A stretch of DNA of 30,778 bases, taken from the NCBI GenBank assembly GCA_934561515.1, contig CAKTGM010000021.1, positions 1 to 30,778 of the forward strand. The letters are read 5' to 3'. The position numbers and the translations under genes were made by a program. Each line of letters begins with the position of its first letter. Position 1 is the stretch's first letter. The notes under the pieces are model-generated. The model did no database searches. It worked only from the letters and a program-made list of their open reading frames with translations, and had not been told where the DNA came from. Below are positions 22,763 to 30,519 of this stretch, one piece after another. Source of the stretch: an uncultured Oscillospiraceae bacterium (GTDB taxonomy: Bacteria; Bacillota; Clostridia; Oscillospirales; Oscillospiraceae).

Positions 22763-23386
22763 TCAGGAGAGGGCGTCCTCCGACTCATCTTCGTCCACGA
22801 GCTGCATCACCGATACCTCGAAGGCCGTGCGCTGCTCGCTGCCGCCCTCCGGCAGCTTCTTTGTGTAGCTGCGGCTCTGCACGCGCCCCTCGATCGTCAG
22901 ATGCTCGCCCACGTCCATCTCCGCGATCTGCATTGCCGTCTGCCCCCATGCGATGCACGGCAGATAGTCCGCGCGCCCGTAGTGGCGGTTTACGGCGAGA
23001 ATGAGGTCGCAGATGCTGCGCCCGAGGGGCGTTTTGCGCAGCAGCGGCTTTTTGCACAGCGCGCCGGAGAGCAGGATGCGGTTGAAGTGCGCGCCGCCGC
23101 ATGGCTCGATGCTCTGGGCGAACACCGTGATGACGAGTCTGCTGCCCTGCCCGCTCCGGTTGTTGAACGAGCGGAGCTGGCCTGTGATGCGCAGGCTCTG
23201 CCCCGCGCGCACGGGACAGGCGCGCAGCAGCTCCTCGCTCGCGACGATGACCGGCACGTCGCTCTGCCCCGAGAGGCGCTCTACCCGCAGCGAAAATTTG
23301 TCGAAGCGCCGGGCGTGGTTCTCGTGCGAAAAGACGGGCTCGCTCTCGGCGGCGCCCCACAGCTCCACATAGTTCTGACTTTCCAT
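22763..23386 (-). CDS. Single-stranded DNA-binding protein with two OB folds
   Basis: A 207-residue protein built of two SSB-like OB folds. The first (about 8-98) has divergent sequence. The second (about 101-195) shows the familiar SSB pattern: a start strand NRILLSGALCKKP, then LAVNRHYGRADYLPCIAWG and the closing strand LTIEGRVQSRSY. The tail is short and acidic (DEDESEDALS), resembling but not matching the DDDIPF protein-docking tip of canonical SSB. Duplicated OB folds mean a dimer could supply the four OB domains of an SSB tetramer. The ATG at 23386 has GAGGTG 6 bases upstream; a GTG at 23395 overlaps that site. It is a single-gene unit, so it is probably not the main replication SSB, which normally lies between rpsF and rpsR. 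Confidence 0.8.
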   Translation of the reverse strand: MESQNYVELWGAAESEPVFSHENHARRFDKFSLRVERLSGQSDVPVIVASEELLRACPVRAGQSLRITGQLRSFNNRSGQGSRLVITVFAQSIEPCGGAHFNRILLSGALCKKPLLRKTPLGRSICDLILAVNRHYGRADYLPCIAWGQTAMQIAEMDVGEHLTIEGRVQSRSYTKKLPEGGSEQRTAFEVSVMQLVDEDESEDALS

Positions 23387-23464
23387 ATCGTACACCTCAG
23401 CAGCGTTTTGTTGCTGTATCCTATGAGGCGGGAAGGAAAGTTATGCCGCCGGGGAGGGCGGTGA

Positions 23465-23498
23465 GACAAAAAGGAAGAGCCGCCAAAAGGCGGCTCTT
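23465..23498 (-). terminator. Terminator of the serC-serA operon
   Basis: A perfect 10-bp stem, AAGAGCCGCC (23475-23484) with its complement at 23489-23498, has an AAAA loop. On the minus strand it is followed by CCTTTTTG. It lies 25 bp after the serA stop. Confidence 0.88.
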
Positions 23499-23523
23499 CT
23501 TAGCTGCGCAGCAGGGCTGCGAA

Positions 23524-24429
23524 TTACATCTTGGAGATGATCTCCACGATCTCTGCGCCGATGCGCTTCTGCGCCTCGACGGTCTGTGCACCGATGTGCG
23601 GCGTGCAGGAAACCATGGGGTGGGAGTAGAGGTCGTGGTTCTTGGAAGGCTCCTCGGCCCAGACGTCGAGACCGGCAGCGCGGACCTTGCCGGAGTTGAG
23701 GGCCTCAAGCAGCGCCTTCTCGTCGACATTGCTGCCGCGGGAGGTGTTGATAATGCAGACGCCGTCCTTCATCTTGGCGATGGTGTCGGCATTGACCAGC
23801 GGGCCGCCGGGGAGGGCGGGAGCGTGCAGGGAGATGAAGTCGGACTTCTCAAGCAGCTCATCGAGCGTCACGTAGGCAATGCCGGTGGCCTCGTCCGTGC
23901 CGGAGGTGCGGGAGGAACGGGTGGCGACAACGTTCATGCCGATGGCCTTGGCCATCACGCCGAGGTGAGCGCCGATGCGGCCGAAGCCGATGATACCGAG
24001 GGTCTTGCCCTGGAGCTCGATGCCCTTGGAGTAGGCCTTCTTGTCCCAGATGTCGTTGCGCATGGCAGCGCCGGCGATGGAGATGAAGCGGGCGCAGGCG
24101 AACATATGAGCGAGCGCGCACTCAGCAACGGACTGGCTGGAGGCGTTGGGGGTGTTGCGCACCATGATGCCGTTCTCCTCGGCATACTTGACGTCGATGT
24201 TGTCAACGCCCACGCCGCCGCGGATGATGAGCTTGAGGCTGCTGCCCTTGGCCTCGTCGATGTGAGGAGCGCGGACCTTGGTCTTGGAGCGGACGACGAC
24301 CACGTCGAAATCGCGCAGCGCCTTGCCCAGCTCCTCGCTCTCGTAGAACTGCTCAACAACCTCGTGGCCCTGAGCCTTGAGCTCGGCCATGGCGGTCTTA
24401 TCCATACCGTCGGTAACAAGAATACGCAT
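23524..24429 (-). CDS. serA: D-3-phosphoglycerate dehydrogenase, short form
   Basis: A 301-residue D-2-hydroxyacid dehydrogenase that oxidises 3-phosphoglycerate with NAD+, the first step of serine synthesis. The nucleotide-binding loop is GFGRIG (148-153); the catalytic set is Arg231 (INTSRGSNVDE), Glu260 and His278 (CTPHIG). The C-terminal ACT domain, and the intervening domain of longer SerA proteins, are absent, so serine feedback through ACT is not expected. The pairing with serC supports phosphoglycerate as substrate over other hydroxyacids. The ATG at 24429 has AAGGAGAAAG upstream. It follows serC after a 78-bp gap that contains a hairpin. Confidence 0.93.
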   Translation of the reverse strand: MRILVTDGMDKTAMAELKAQGHEVVEQFYESEELGKALRDFDVVVVRSKTKVRAPHIDEAKGSSLKLIIRGGVGVDNIDVKYAEENGIMVRNTPNASSQSVAECALAHMFACARFISIAGAAMRNDIWDKKAYSKGIELQGKTLGIIGFGRIGAHLGVMAKAIGMNVVATRSSRTSGTDEATGIAYVTLDELLEKSDFISLHAPALPGGPLVNADTIAKMKDGVCIINTSRGSNVDEKALLEALNSGKVRAAGLDVWAEEPSKNHDLYSHPMVSCTPHIGAQTVEAQKRIGAEIVEIISKM

Positions 24430-24470
24430 AGTAACTTTCTCCTTGTAAAATGATAATGTTGATGATAAGG

Positions 24471-24495
24471 AAAGGGGGGACAAAGTCCCCCTTTT
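24471..24495 (-). other. Hairpin between serC and serA
   Basis: The stretch AAAGGGGGGAC, AAA, GTCCCCCTTT forms a stem of about 10 bp in the 78-bp gap between serC and serA. On the minus strand only TTTCC follows, so it looks like a partial terminator or an RNA-stability element rather than a full stop. It may lower serA expression relative to serC. Confidence 0.55.
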
Positions 24496-24507
24496 CAGTT
24501 TTTTTAA

Positions 24508-25599
24508 TTACTTGGTGTGCTCGGCCTCGAACTTGGTCAGGAACTCGACGAGAGCCTTCGCGCCCTCGATGGGCATGGCGTTGTAAACGCTGGCGCGCAG
24601 ACCGCCGACGCTCTTGTGGCCCTTGAGGTTGTCGTAACCGGCAGCCTTGGTGGCGGCGATGACCTCGGCATCGAGCTCAGCGGACTCGGTGACGAAGGGG
24701 ATGTTCATGAGAGAACGGAACTCGGGCTCGACGGTGCCGTTGAACATCTTGGAGGAATCGAGGAAGTCGTAGATGACCTTGGCCTTCTCAACGTTGCGCT
24801 CGTGCATGGCCTCGAGGCCGCCGATGCTCTTGAGGTACTTGAAGACCTTGCCGCAGCAGTAGATCGCCCAGCAGTTGGGGGTGTTGTACATGGAGTCGTT
24901 CTTGGCGTGGGTGTCGTAGCGCATATAGACGGGCATCTTGGGATCGAGATCCTCGCGGATGAGGTCCTCACGGATGATGGCGATGACCATACCGGCAGGG
25001 CCGACGTTCTTCTGCACGCCTGCGTAGATCATGCCGTAGTCGCTGACGTTGCAGGGCTGGGAGAGGAACATGGAGCTCTGGTCGGAGACGAGGACGTGGC
25101 CCTTGGTGTTGGGCAGCTTCTGCCAGGTCACACCGTGGATGGTCTCATTCTCGCAGATGTAGACATAGTCGGTATCCTCGGGGATGTCGAGGTCGGAGCA
25201 ATCGGGGATGTAGCTGTAGTTCTTGTCCTTGGAGGAAGCGGCAACGATGACCTCGCCATACTTCTTGGCCTCAGCGATGGCCTTCTTGGACCAGGCGCCG
25301 GTCTCGATGTAGACAGCCTTGCCGTTCTTCATCAGGTTCCAGGGCACAGCCGCGAACTGCAGCGTAGCGCCGCCCTGAATGAACAGGACCTTGTAGTTGT
25401 CGGGGATGCCCATCAGGTCGCGCAGGTCGGCCTCAGCCTCGGCAGCGATCTGCTGGAAAACCTTGGAGCGGTGGCTCATCTCCATGACGCACATACCGCT
25501 GTTGCGGTAGTTCATCATCTCGTCACGGATTTCCTCCAGCACGGGCTCCGGCATCATGGCGGGGCCTGCGGAGAAGTTGTAAGTGCGGTTGTACTTCAT
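24508..25599 (-). CDS. serC: Phosphoserine aminotransferase
   Basis: A 363-residue class-V aminotransferase that makes phosphoserine from 3-phosphohydroxypyruvate and glutamate. The PLP lysine is Lys197 in YAGVQKNVGPAG; the N-terminal NFSAGPAMMP and the MSHRSK segment (41-46) are family hallmarks. The start has AGGAGG 8 bases upstream. It is the first gene of the serC-serA operon with its own sigma-A promoter. No serB phosphatase is seen nearby. Codon use here is less extreme in G+C at third positions than in several neighbours and looks like that of a highly expressed gene. Confidence 0.98.
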   Translation of the reverse strand: MKYNRTYNFSAGPAMMPEPVLEEIRDEMMNYRNSGMCVMEMSHRSKVFQQIAAEAEADLRDLMGIPDNYKVLFIQGGATLQFAAVPWNLMKNGKAVYIETGAWSKKAIAEAKKYGEVIVAASSKDKNYSYIPDCSDLDIPEDTDYVYICENETIHGVTWQKLPNTKGHVLVSDQSSMFLSQPCNVSDYGMIYAGVQKNVGPAGMVIAIIREDLIREDLDPKMPVYMRYDTHAKNDSMYNTPNCWAIYCCGKVFKYLKSIGGLEAMHERNVEKAKVIYDFLDSSKMFNGTVEPEFRSLMNIPFVTESAELDAEVIAATKAAGYDNLKGHKSVGGLRASVYNAMPIEGAKALVEFLTKFEAEHTK

Positions 25600-25665
25600 T
25601 GTTGGTGTCCTCCTGAATTGTCTTTTTAAGCAATATCAATGAAATTGCATGGTTCAACAATTACA

Positions 25666-25694
25666 AGTATAGTCCATCGCACGGGGATAATCAA
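25666..25694 (-). promoter_or_regulatory. Sigma-A promoter of serC-serA
   Basis: On the minus strand, TTGATT (25689-25694) and TATACT (25666-25671) are 17 bp apart. The leader of about 60 nt contains a small hairpin, GCAAT and ATTGC arms at 25630-25648. Confidence 0.8.
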
Positions 25695-26030
25695 TAGAAA
25701 AAAGCGAAGCTGTCGTTTATTTTCGGACAATTGATGCGCTCTTTGACCCTGTACGCGGGACGGTGCGTTTTCGCGCGCCCGTGCGCCCCCGGCGTGCTCC
25801 ATTCTTCTGCGCGCAGCCGGGGTTTCGCCCGGCCGGGGAACGGACGCATACTATATTAAAATAGAGGGAGGTTCTCCCGCCAAGCGGCGCTTACGTCCCC
25901 TTGTCCATATTTTTAAAGGGTAGGTATAAGTGTGGCTTATGGATATGTATATTATCATCAAAAAACCGCAAAATCCGACGGGGCGGATTCTCTCTATTGC
26001 CGCATGGACGAAGCGCCCCGCCTGTGATAC
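25695..26030. other. Gene-free interval between the serC and pur promoters
   Basis: About 335 bp with no convincing gene on either strand. It contains a GC-rich part (25740-25850) with the hairpin GCCGGG/CCCGGC around 25818-25835, then an AT-rich part with hairpin GGGAG-GTT-CTCCC near 25867-25879 and the near-palindrome ATAAG-TGTGG-CTTAT near 25926-25940. A promoter-like pair TTGTCC (25901-25906), 18 bp, TATAAG (25925-25930) points toward the pur operon. I do not recognise an RNA family here. Confidence 0.5.
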
Positions 26031-26036
26031 TATAAT
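26031..26036 (+). promoter_or_regulatory. -10 box of the purine operon promoter
   Basis: A perfect TATAAT lies about 12-15 bases before the riboswitch. No good -35 stands at 16-18 bp upstream, so the promoter may need an activator, or the upstream TTGTCC/TATAAG pair may also contribute. Confidence 0.6.
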
Positions 26037-26050
26037 GAATGTCAAGTTGA

Positions 26051-26143
26051 GCTCTTTGTAACTGACGGAAACGTGGGTCACCACAGGGGAGCAGAGAGCA
26101 TTACTCTGAAGCGCGCAAGTGTTCAGAGGCCGACCGTCTGGGC
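26051..26143 (+). ncRNA. ZTP (pfl) riboswitch aptamer
   Basis: The sequence matches the ZTP/ZMP-sensing pfl motif. P1 is GCTCT (26051-26055) with AGAGC (26095-26099). The conserved internal strand GTAACTGACGG (26058-26068) is followed by P2, GTGG-GTCA-CCAC (26073-26084), and the GGGGAGC block (26086-26092). A variable linker hairpin CTCTGAA/TTCAGAG (26104-26128) leads to the conserved 3' element GGCCGACCGTCTGGGC (26128-26143), which forms P3. ZTP riboswitches sense AICAR phosphates that build up when 10-formyl-tetrahydrofolate is limiting. It controls the downstream pur genes through the overlapping terminator. Confidence 0.93.
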
Positions 26144-26182
26144 ACTTCAACTGCACATTGGGGCAGTGGAGCGCCCATTTTT
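26139..26182 (+). terminator. Riboswitch-controlled terminator before purE
   Basis: TGGGC (26139-26143) pairs with GCCCA (26173-26177), with an inner ACTGC/GCAGT stem (26150-26154 and 26163-26167); TTTTT follows at 26178-26182. The 5' arm is part of the aptamer's P3 element, so ligand binding should prevent the terminator and turn the operon on. Confidence 0.85.
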
Positions 26183-26205
26183 GTTATTTTAAGGAGGCAA
26201 GAGCC

Positions 26206-26700
26206 ATGCGAAAGGTAGCCGTGATCATGGGCAGCACCAGCGACCTGCCCGTTGCCGAGAAGGCGATTCAGGTTCTGAAGGAATACGAAATTGAGACCGA
26301 AGTGCGTGTACTGTCCGCCCACCGGTGCCCCAACGAGGCAAGAGAATTTGCGTCGTCGGCACGGGAGAGCGGATTTTCTTGTATCATCGCGCTGGCGGGC
26401 ATGGCTGCGCACTTAGCCGGCGCCATGGCCGCGAACACCACGCTTCCCGTCATCGGCGTGCCGTGCAGCGGCGCAAAGCTCGACGGCATGGACGCGCTGC
26501 TCTCGACCGTGCAGATGCCCAGCGGCATCCCCGTTGCCACCGTCGCCGTCGACGGGGCGAAGAACGCCGCCATCCTCGCCATCCAGATCATGGCCGTGGC
26601 GGATGCCGGGCTTGCCGAAAAGCTTCAGGCCGCCCGCGACGAAGGCACCGCCGCCGTCCTGAAGGCGGACAAGGAAGTGCGCGAGCGCTACAAAAACTGA
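26206..26700 (+). CDS. purE: N5-carboxyaminoimidazole ribonucleotide mutase, class I
   Basis: A 164-residue class I PurE with the N-terminal MGSTSDLP phosphate-binding loop, LSAHR (the His region of the active site), AGMAAHLAG and the VQMPSGIPVATVAV block. It moves the carboxylate of N5-CAIR to C4, giving CAIR. The class I mutase normally needs PurK to make N5-CAIR; purK is not seen in the window. It is the first gene of the operon, directly behind the riboswitch terminator, with AAGGAGG 8 bases before the ATG. The open frame extending upstream to 26119 runs through the riboswitch and is rejected. Confidence 0.97.
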   Translation: MRKVAVIMGSTSDLPVAEKAIQVLKEYEIETEVRVLSAHRCPNEAREFASSARESGFSCIIALAGMAAHLAGAMAANTTLPVIGVPCSGAKLDGMDALLSTVQMPSGIPVATVAVDGAKNAAILAIQIMAVADAGLAEKLQAARDEGTAAVLKADKEVRERYKN

Positions 26701-26762
26701 GCAGAACGAAAAGGCATCACCAATCAGACAACAATTTGATAACAATAAAAGGAGATTAAACT

Positions 26763-27443
26763 ATGGAACTCATTTATACCGGAAAGACCAAGAACGTGTA
26801 CGCACTGGACAACGGCAACTACCTTCTCAAGTTCAAGGATGACTGCACCGGCAAGGACGGCGTGTTCGATCCGGGCGAGAACAGCGTGGGCCTGACCATC
26901 GAGGGCGTGGGCAACGTCAACCTGCGCATGACCAAGCACTTCTTTGAAAAGATCAACGCCGCCGGCATCCGCACGCACTTTGTCTCCGCGGACCTGAAGG
27001 AGACCACGATGGAGGTCCTGCCCGCGAAGGTCTTCGGCCACGGCCTCGAGGTCATCTGCCGTCTCAAGGCGGTGGGCAGCTTCCGCCGCCGCTACGGCGA
27101 GTACATCGAAGAGGGCGCAGACCTTCCCTCCTATGTTGAGATGACCTTCAAAAACGACGCGCTGGGCGATCCCCTCGTGACGAAGGACGCGCTCGCGGCG
27201 CTGAACGTCATGACCGAGCAGCAGTACGACGAGATCAAGACCATGACGCAGAAGATCACCAGGATCGTTGCAGACGACCTGAGCGAGAAGGGCCTCGTCC
27301 TCTATGACATCAAGTTTGAGTACGGCTACGCGCCCGACGGCAGCGTGATGCTCATCGACGAGATCTCCTCGGGCAATATGCGCGTTTACCGCGACGGCAA
27401 GTACATCGACCCCATGACGCTCTCTGAGCTCTTCTTTGCGTAA
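26763..27443 (+). CDS. purC: SAICAR synthetase
   Basis: A 226-residue PurC that joins aspartate to CAIR with ATP. It begins YTGKTKNVYAL, the family's ATP-binding hairpin, and contains KVFGHGLEVICR, with the expected VEMTFKNDALGDP segment and the DIKFEYG metal/ATP block near residue 180. The length is slightly below the common 235-240 residues but no block is missing. AAAGGAG lies 9 bases before the ATG. It follows purE by 62 bp and shares TAATG with purF, a sign of translational coupling. Confidence 0.97.
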   Translation: MELIYTGKTKNVYALDNGNYLLKFKDDCTGKDGVFDPGENSVGLTIEGVGNVNLRMTKHFFEKINAAGIRTHFVSADLKETTMEVLPAKVFGHGLEVICRLKAVGSFRRRYGEYIEEGADLPSYVEMTFKNDALGDPLVTKDALAALNVMTEQQYDEIKTMTQKITRIVADDLSEKGLVLYDIKFEYGYAPDGSVMLIDEISSGNMRVYRDGKYIDPMTLSELFFA

Positions 27444-28867
27444 TGGGCGGCTTTTTCGGCGCGGTATCTGACCGCAATGTCGCCCTGGACGTCTTCTTCG
27501 GCACGGACTATCATTCCCACCTCGGCACACGCCGGGGTGGTATGGTTCTCTTTGACAAGGAAGAGGGCTTCCAGCGGCAGATCCATAATATTGAGAACAC
27601 CCCCTTCCGGACGAAGTTCGAGCGCGACCTTGCGGATTTCCGCGGTCACGCGGGCCTCGGCTGCATCAGCGACAGCGACCCTCAGCCGCTGCTCGTGCGC
27701 TCGCATCTGGGCCTCTACGCCATCGTGACGGTCGGCATCATCAACAATGCCGACGAGCTGGTGCAGGACTATCTTTCCGAAAAGGGCCAGCAGTTCCTCA
27801 CGCTGAGCAGCGGCCGCGTGAATGTCACCGAGCTGACTGCCGCGCTCATCAACCAGAAGGACGACCTTGCCTCCGGCATTCTCCACGCCCAGGAGGTCAT
27901 CGACGGCTCGATGACGATCCTCATCCTCACGGAAGGCGGCGAGATCATCGCCGCGAGAGACAGCATGGGCCGCCTTCCCGTGCTCATCGGTCAGCGCGAG
28001 GACGGCTACTGCGTGTCGTTCGAGTCCTTCGCCTACCATAAGCTCGACTATCAGGATGCCTACGAGCTTGGCCCCCGGGAGATCGTCCGCCTGAACGCGA
28101 GAGGCTTTGAAACGCTCTCGCCTGCGGGCAAGCAGATGAAGATATGCGCCTTCCTCTGGACCTATTACGGCTATCCGAACTCCAACTACGAGGGCGTGAA
28201 CGTCGAGCTGATGCGCTATCGCAACGGCGCGATCATGGCGCGCGACGAGGAAGCACGCGGCGGCGTGCCTGACGTTGACTTCGTTGCCGGCGTGCCGGAT
28301 TCCGGCGTGCCGCACGCCATGGGCTATGCAAACCACAGCGGCAAGCCCCTTGCGCGCCCGTTTGTCAAGTATACCCCCACCTGGCCGCGCTCGTTCATGC
28401 CCGAGGATCAGCAGGTGCGCAGCAGAGTGGCGCGCATGAAGCAGATCCCCGTGCCGGAGCTGATCGAGGGCAAGAAGCTCCTCTTTGTGGACGACTCTAT
28501 CGTGCGCGGCACGCAGCTTCGTGAAACGGTCGAATTTCTGTACAGCGCCGGCGCGGCAGAAGTGCATATGCGCTCGGCCTGCCCGCCCATCATGTATCCC
28601 TGCCGTTACCTGAACTTCTCGCGCGGCAACAGTCCCATGGACCTGCTGGCGCGCCGCATGGTGCAGGAGCTGGAGGGGAACGAGGGGCAGAAGCATCTGG
28701 AAGAATATGCGAACAGCAGCTGCGAACGCGGCAAGTGCCTGCTGCACGCCATCTGCGAGCAGTTCGGCTTCGACTCGCTGTCCTACCAGTCCCTTGAGGG
28801 AATGCTGGAGGCGATCGGTATTGACAGGGAACAGGTCTGCACCTATTGCTGGACCGGAAAGGAATAA
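27443..28867 (+). CDS. purF: Amidophosphoribosyltransferase-like PurF without the N-terminal cysteine
   Basis: A 474-residue PurF-type protein: N-terminal Ntn-glutaminase fold (about 1-225) and phosphoribosyltransferase domain (about 250-474). The PRPP loop LLFVDDSIVRGTQLRE (346-361) is intact. The four Fe-S ligands of Bacillus-type PurF appear conserved as Cys235 (KICAF), Cys387 (YPCRY), Cys466 and Cys469 (CTYCWTG). The striking feature is the start: MGGFFG replaces the usual MCGxxG, so the nucleophilic cysteine that must become residue 1 is a glycine. The first cysteine is residue 74. By known chemistry the glutaminase should be inactive; ammonia-dependent synthesis of phosphoribosylamine is one possibility. 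The ATG overlaps the purC stop, so the start is firm. Confidence 0.9.
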   Translation: MGGFFGAVSDRNVALDVFFGTDYHSHLGTRRGGMVLFDKEEGFQRQIHNIENTPFRTKFERDLADFRGHAGLGCISDSDPQPLLVRSHLGLYAIVTVGIINNADELVQDYLSEKGQQFLTLSSGRVNVTELTAALINQKDDLASGILHAQEVIDGSMTILILTEGGEIIAARDSMGRLPVLIGQREDGYCVSFESFAYHKLDYQDAYELGPREIVRLNARGFETLSPAGKQMKICAFLWTYYGYPNSNYEGVNVELMRYRNGAIMARDEEARGGVPDVDFVAGVPDSGVPHAMGYANHSGKPLARPFVKYTPTWPRSFMPEDQQVRSRVARMKQIPVPELIEGKKLLFVDDSIVRGTQLRETVEFLYSAGAAEVHMRSACPPIMYPCRYLNFSRGNSPMDLLARRMVQELEGNEGQKHLEEYANSSCERGKCLLHAICEQFGFDSLSYQSLEGMLEAIGIDREQVCTYCWTGKE

Positions 28868-28871
28868 CAAT

Positions 28872-29909
28872 ATGGGCATTTCTCATTCGGAAGCATACGC
28901 GGCCGCCGGCGTTGACATCGAGGCGGGCTACAAGGGCGTCAAGCTGATGAAAAAGCACGTGCAGCGCACGATGATCCCGGGCGTCGTGTCCGACCTCGGC
29001 GGCTTCGGCGGCCTGTTCGCACCTGACCTTGCCGGCATGAAGGAGCCGGTGCTCGTCTCCGGCACGGACGGCGTCGGCACCAAGCAGCGCATCGCGCAGC
29101 TTGTGGACAAGCATGACACCGTCGGCATCGACTGCGTTGCCATGTGCGTCAACGATATCATCTGCTGCGGCGCAAAGCCCATCTTCTTCCTCGACTACAT
29201 TGCCATCGGCAGGAACGAGCCGGAGAAGGTCGCAACGCTCGTCTCCGGCGTGGCGGAGGGCTGCGTGCAGTCCGGCTGCGCGCTCATCGGCGGCGAGACC
29301 GCCGAGCACCCCGGCATCATGGCTGCCGACGATTACGATCTTGCGGGCTTTGCCGTCGGCATTGTCGACCGCGAGAAGATCATCGACCATAACCGCATGA
29401 AGGCGGGCGACGTTGTGATCGCCCTTCCCTCGAGCGGCATCCACTCCAACGGCTACTCCCTCGTGCGCAAGGTCTTCAACGTGGAGCACGCAAACCTTGG
29501 CGCTTACATTGAAGAGCTCGGCTGCACGCTCGGCGAGGAGCTGCTGCGCCCGACCAGAATCTATGTAAAGCCCGTCCTCGCGGCGATGGAGCAGGCGAAG
29601 ATCCGTGGCGTGAGCCACATCACCGGCGGCGGCTTCTATGAAAATATCCCCCGCTGCATCCCCAACGGGCTGTGCGCCAAGATCGAAAAGTCCGCGCTGC
29701 GCATCCCGCCCATTTTCACGATGCTCCAGCGCATGGGCAATATCTCCGAGCACGATATGTTCAACACTTACAACATGGGTACCGGCATGACGCTCATCGC
29801 CGCGAAGGAAGACGCCGACCGCGCCGTCGCCGCGCTCAAGGAGAACGGTCAGGACGCCTATGTCATCGGTGAGATCGTGAGCGGGGAAGAGAAGGTCACC
29901 TTATGCTAA
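28872..29909 (+). CDS. purM: Phosphoribosylformylglycinamidine cyclo-ligase (AIR synthetase)
   Basis: A 345-residue PurM that closes the imidazole ring of FGAM with ATP. Recognisable blocks are GTDGVGTK, CVNDIICCGAKPIFFLDY, the GGETAEHPG segment and HITGGGFYENIPR, all in the family order. The ATG at 28872 is 4 bp after the purF stop with a GGAAAGGAA site; an open frame upstream within purF is a shadow. Its stop overlaps purN by 7 bp. FGAM synthetase (purL/Q/S) is not in the window. Confidence 0.97.
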   Translation: MGISHSEAYAAAGVDIEAGYKGVKLMKKHVQRTMIPGVVSDLGGFGGLFAPDLAGMKEPVLVSGTDGVGTKQRIAQLVDKHDTVGIDCVAMCVNDIICCGAKPIFFLDYIAIGRNEPEKVATLVSGVAEGCVQSGCALIGGETAEHPGIMAADDYDLAGFAVGIVDREKIIDHNRMKAGDVVIALPSSGIHSNGYSLVRKVFNVEHANLGAYIEELGCTLGEELLRPTRIYVKPVLAAMEQAKIRGVSHITGGGFYENIPRCIPNGLCAKIEKSALRIPPIFTMLQRMGNISEHDMFNTYNMGTGMTLIAAKEDADRAVAALKENGQDAYVIGEIVSGEEKVTLC

Positions 29910-30517
29910 GCCGCGCGCGCATCGCCGTTTTTGTTTCCGGCGGCGGCACGAACCTGCAGGCGCTGCTCGACGCGCAGGCGCGCGGCGAGCTGCCGCACGG
30001 CGAGATCGCACTCGTCGTTTCCTCGCAGGCGGGCGCTTACGCGCTCGAGCGCGCGAAGACGGCGAACGTCCCCGCGCGCACCGTGCCCTCGAGCCTCATC
30101 CGGCAGGACTTTGAAAGCGCCATTGAGCAGCTGCTTGCCGCATATCGCATTGACGTGATCGTGCTGGCAGGCTTTTTGAGCATCCTGAGCGAGAACTTTA
30201 CGAAGAAGTGGCCGCGCCGCATCCTGAATGTGCACCCCTCCCTCATCCCGTCGTTCTGCGGCAAGGGGATGTACGGCCTCAAGGTGCACGAGGCCGCGCT
30301 CGCGCGCGGCGTGAAGGTCACGGGCGCAACGGTCCACTTTGTCAACGAGATCCCCGACGGCGGCGAGATCCTGCTGCAAAAGGCAGTGGAGATCGAGCCG
30401 GGCGACACGCCCGAGGTCTTGCAGCGCCGCGTGATGGAGCAGGCCGAATGGCAGCTCCTGCCGCGCGCGGCGGAGCTCGTCTGCCGTGAGATCGCAGAAG
30501 CTGAAAAGGAGAACTGA
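29903..30517 (+). CDS. purN: Phosphoribosylglycinamide formyltransferase
   Basis: A 204-residue GAR transformylase using 10-formyl-tetrahydrofolate. The phosphate loop SGGGTNLQAL lies near the start; the catalytic Asn and His are in LNVHPSLIPSFCG, and the catalytic Asp in VNEIPDGGEI. It overlaps purM by 7 bp. As a 10-formyl-THF-dependent enzyme it connects directly to the signal sensed by the ZTP riboswitch at the head of the operon. Confidence 0.97.
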   Translation: MLSRARIAVFVSGGGTNLQALLDAQARGELPHGEIALVVSSQAGAYALERAKTANVPARTVPSSLIRQDFESAIEQLLAAYRIDVIVLAGFLSILSENFTKKWPRRILNVHPSLIPSFCGKGMYGLKVHEAALARGVKVTGATVHFVNEIPDGGEILLQKAVEIEPGDTPEVLQRRVMEQAEWQLLPRAAELVCREIAEAEKEN

Positions 30518-30519
30518 CC

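Noticed and set aside
26041..26143. Guanine riboswitch or PurR box before the pur operon
   Set aside because: Neither the purine aptamer core nor a PurBox can be found; the conserved blocks match the ZTP motif instead.
25851..26156. 101-codon minus-strand frame before purE
   Set aside because: It crosses the riboswitch and promoter and has no ribosome binding site or recognisable domain.
27386..28879. 497-codon minus-strand frame opposite purF
   Set aside because: It is a shadow frame; the plus strand has conserved PRPP and Fe-S motifs and operon overlaps.
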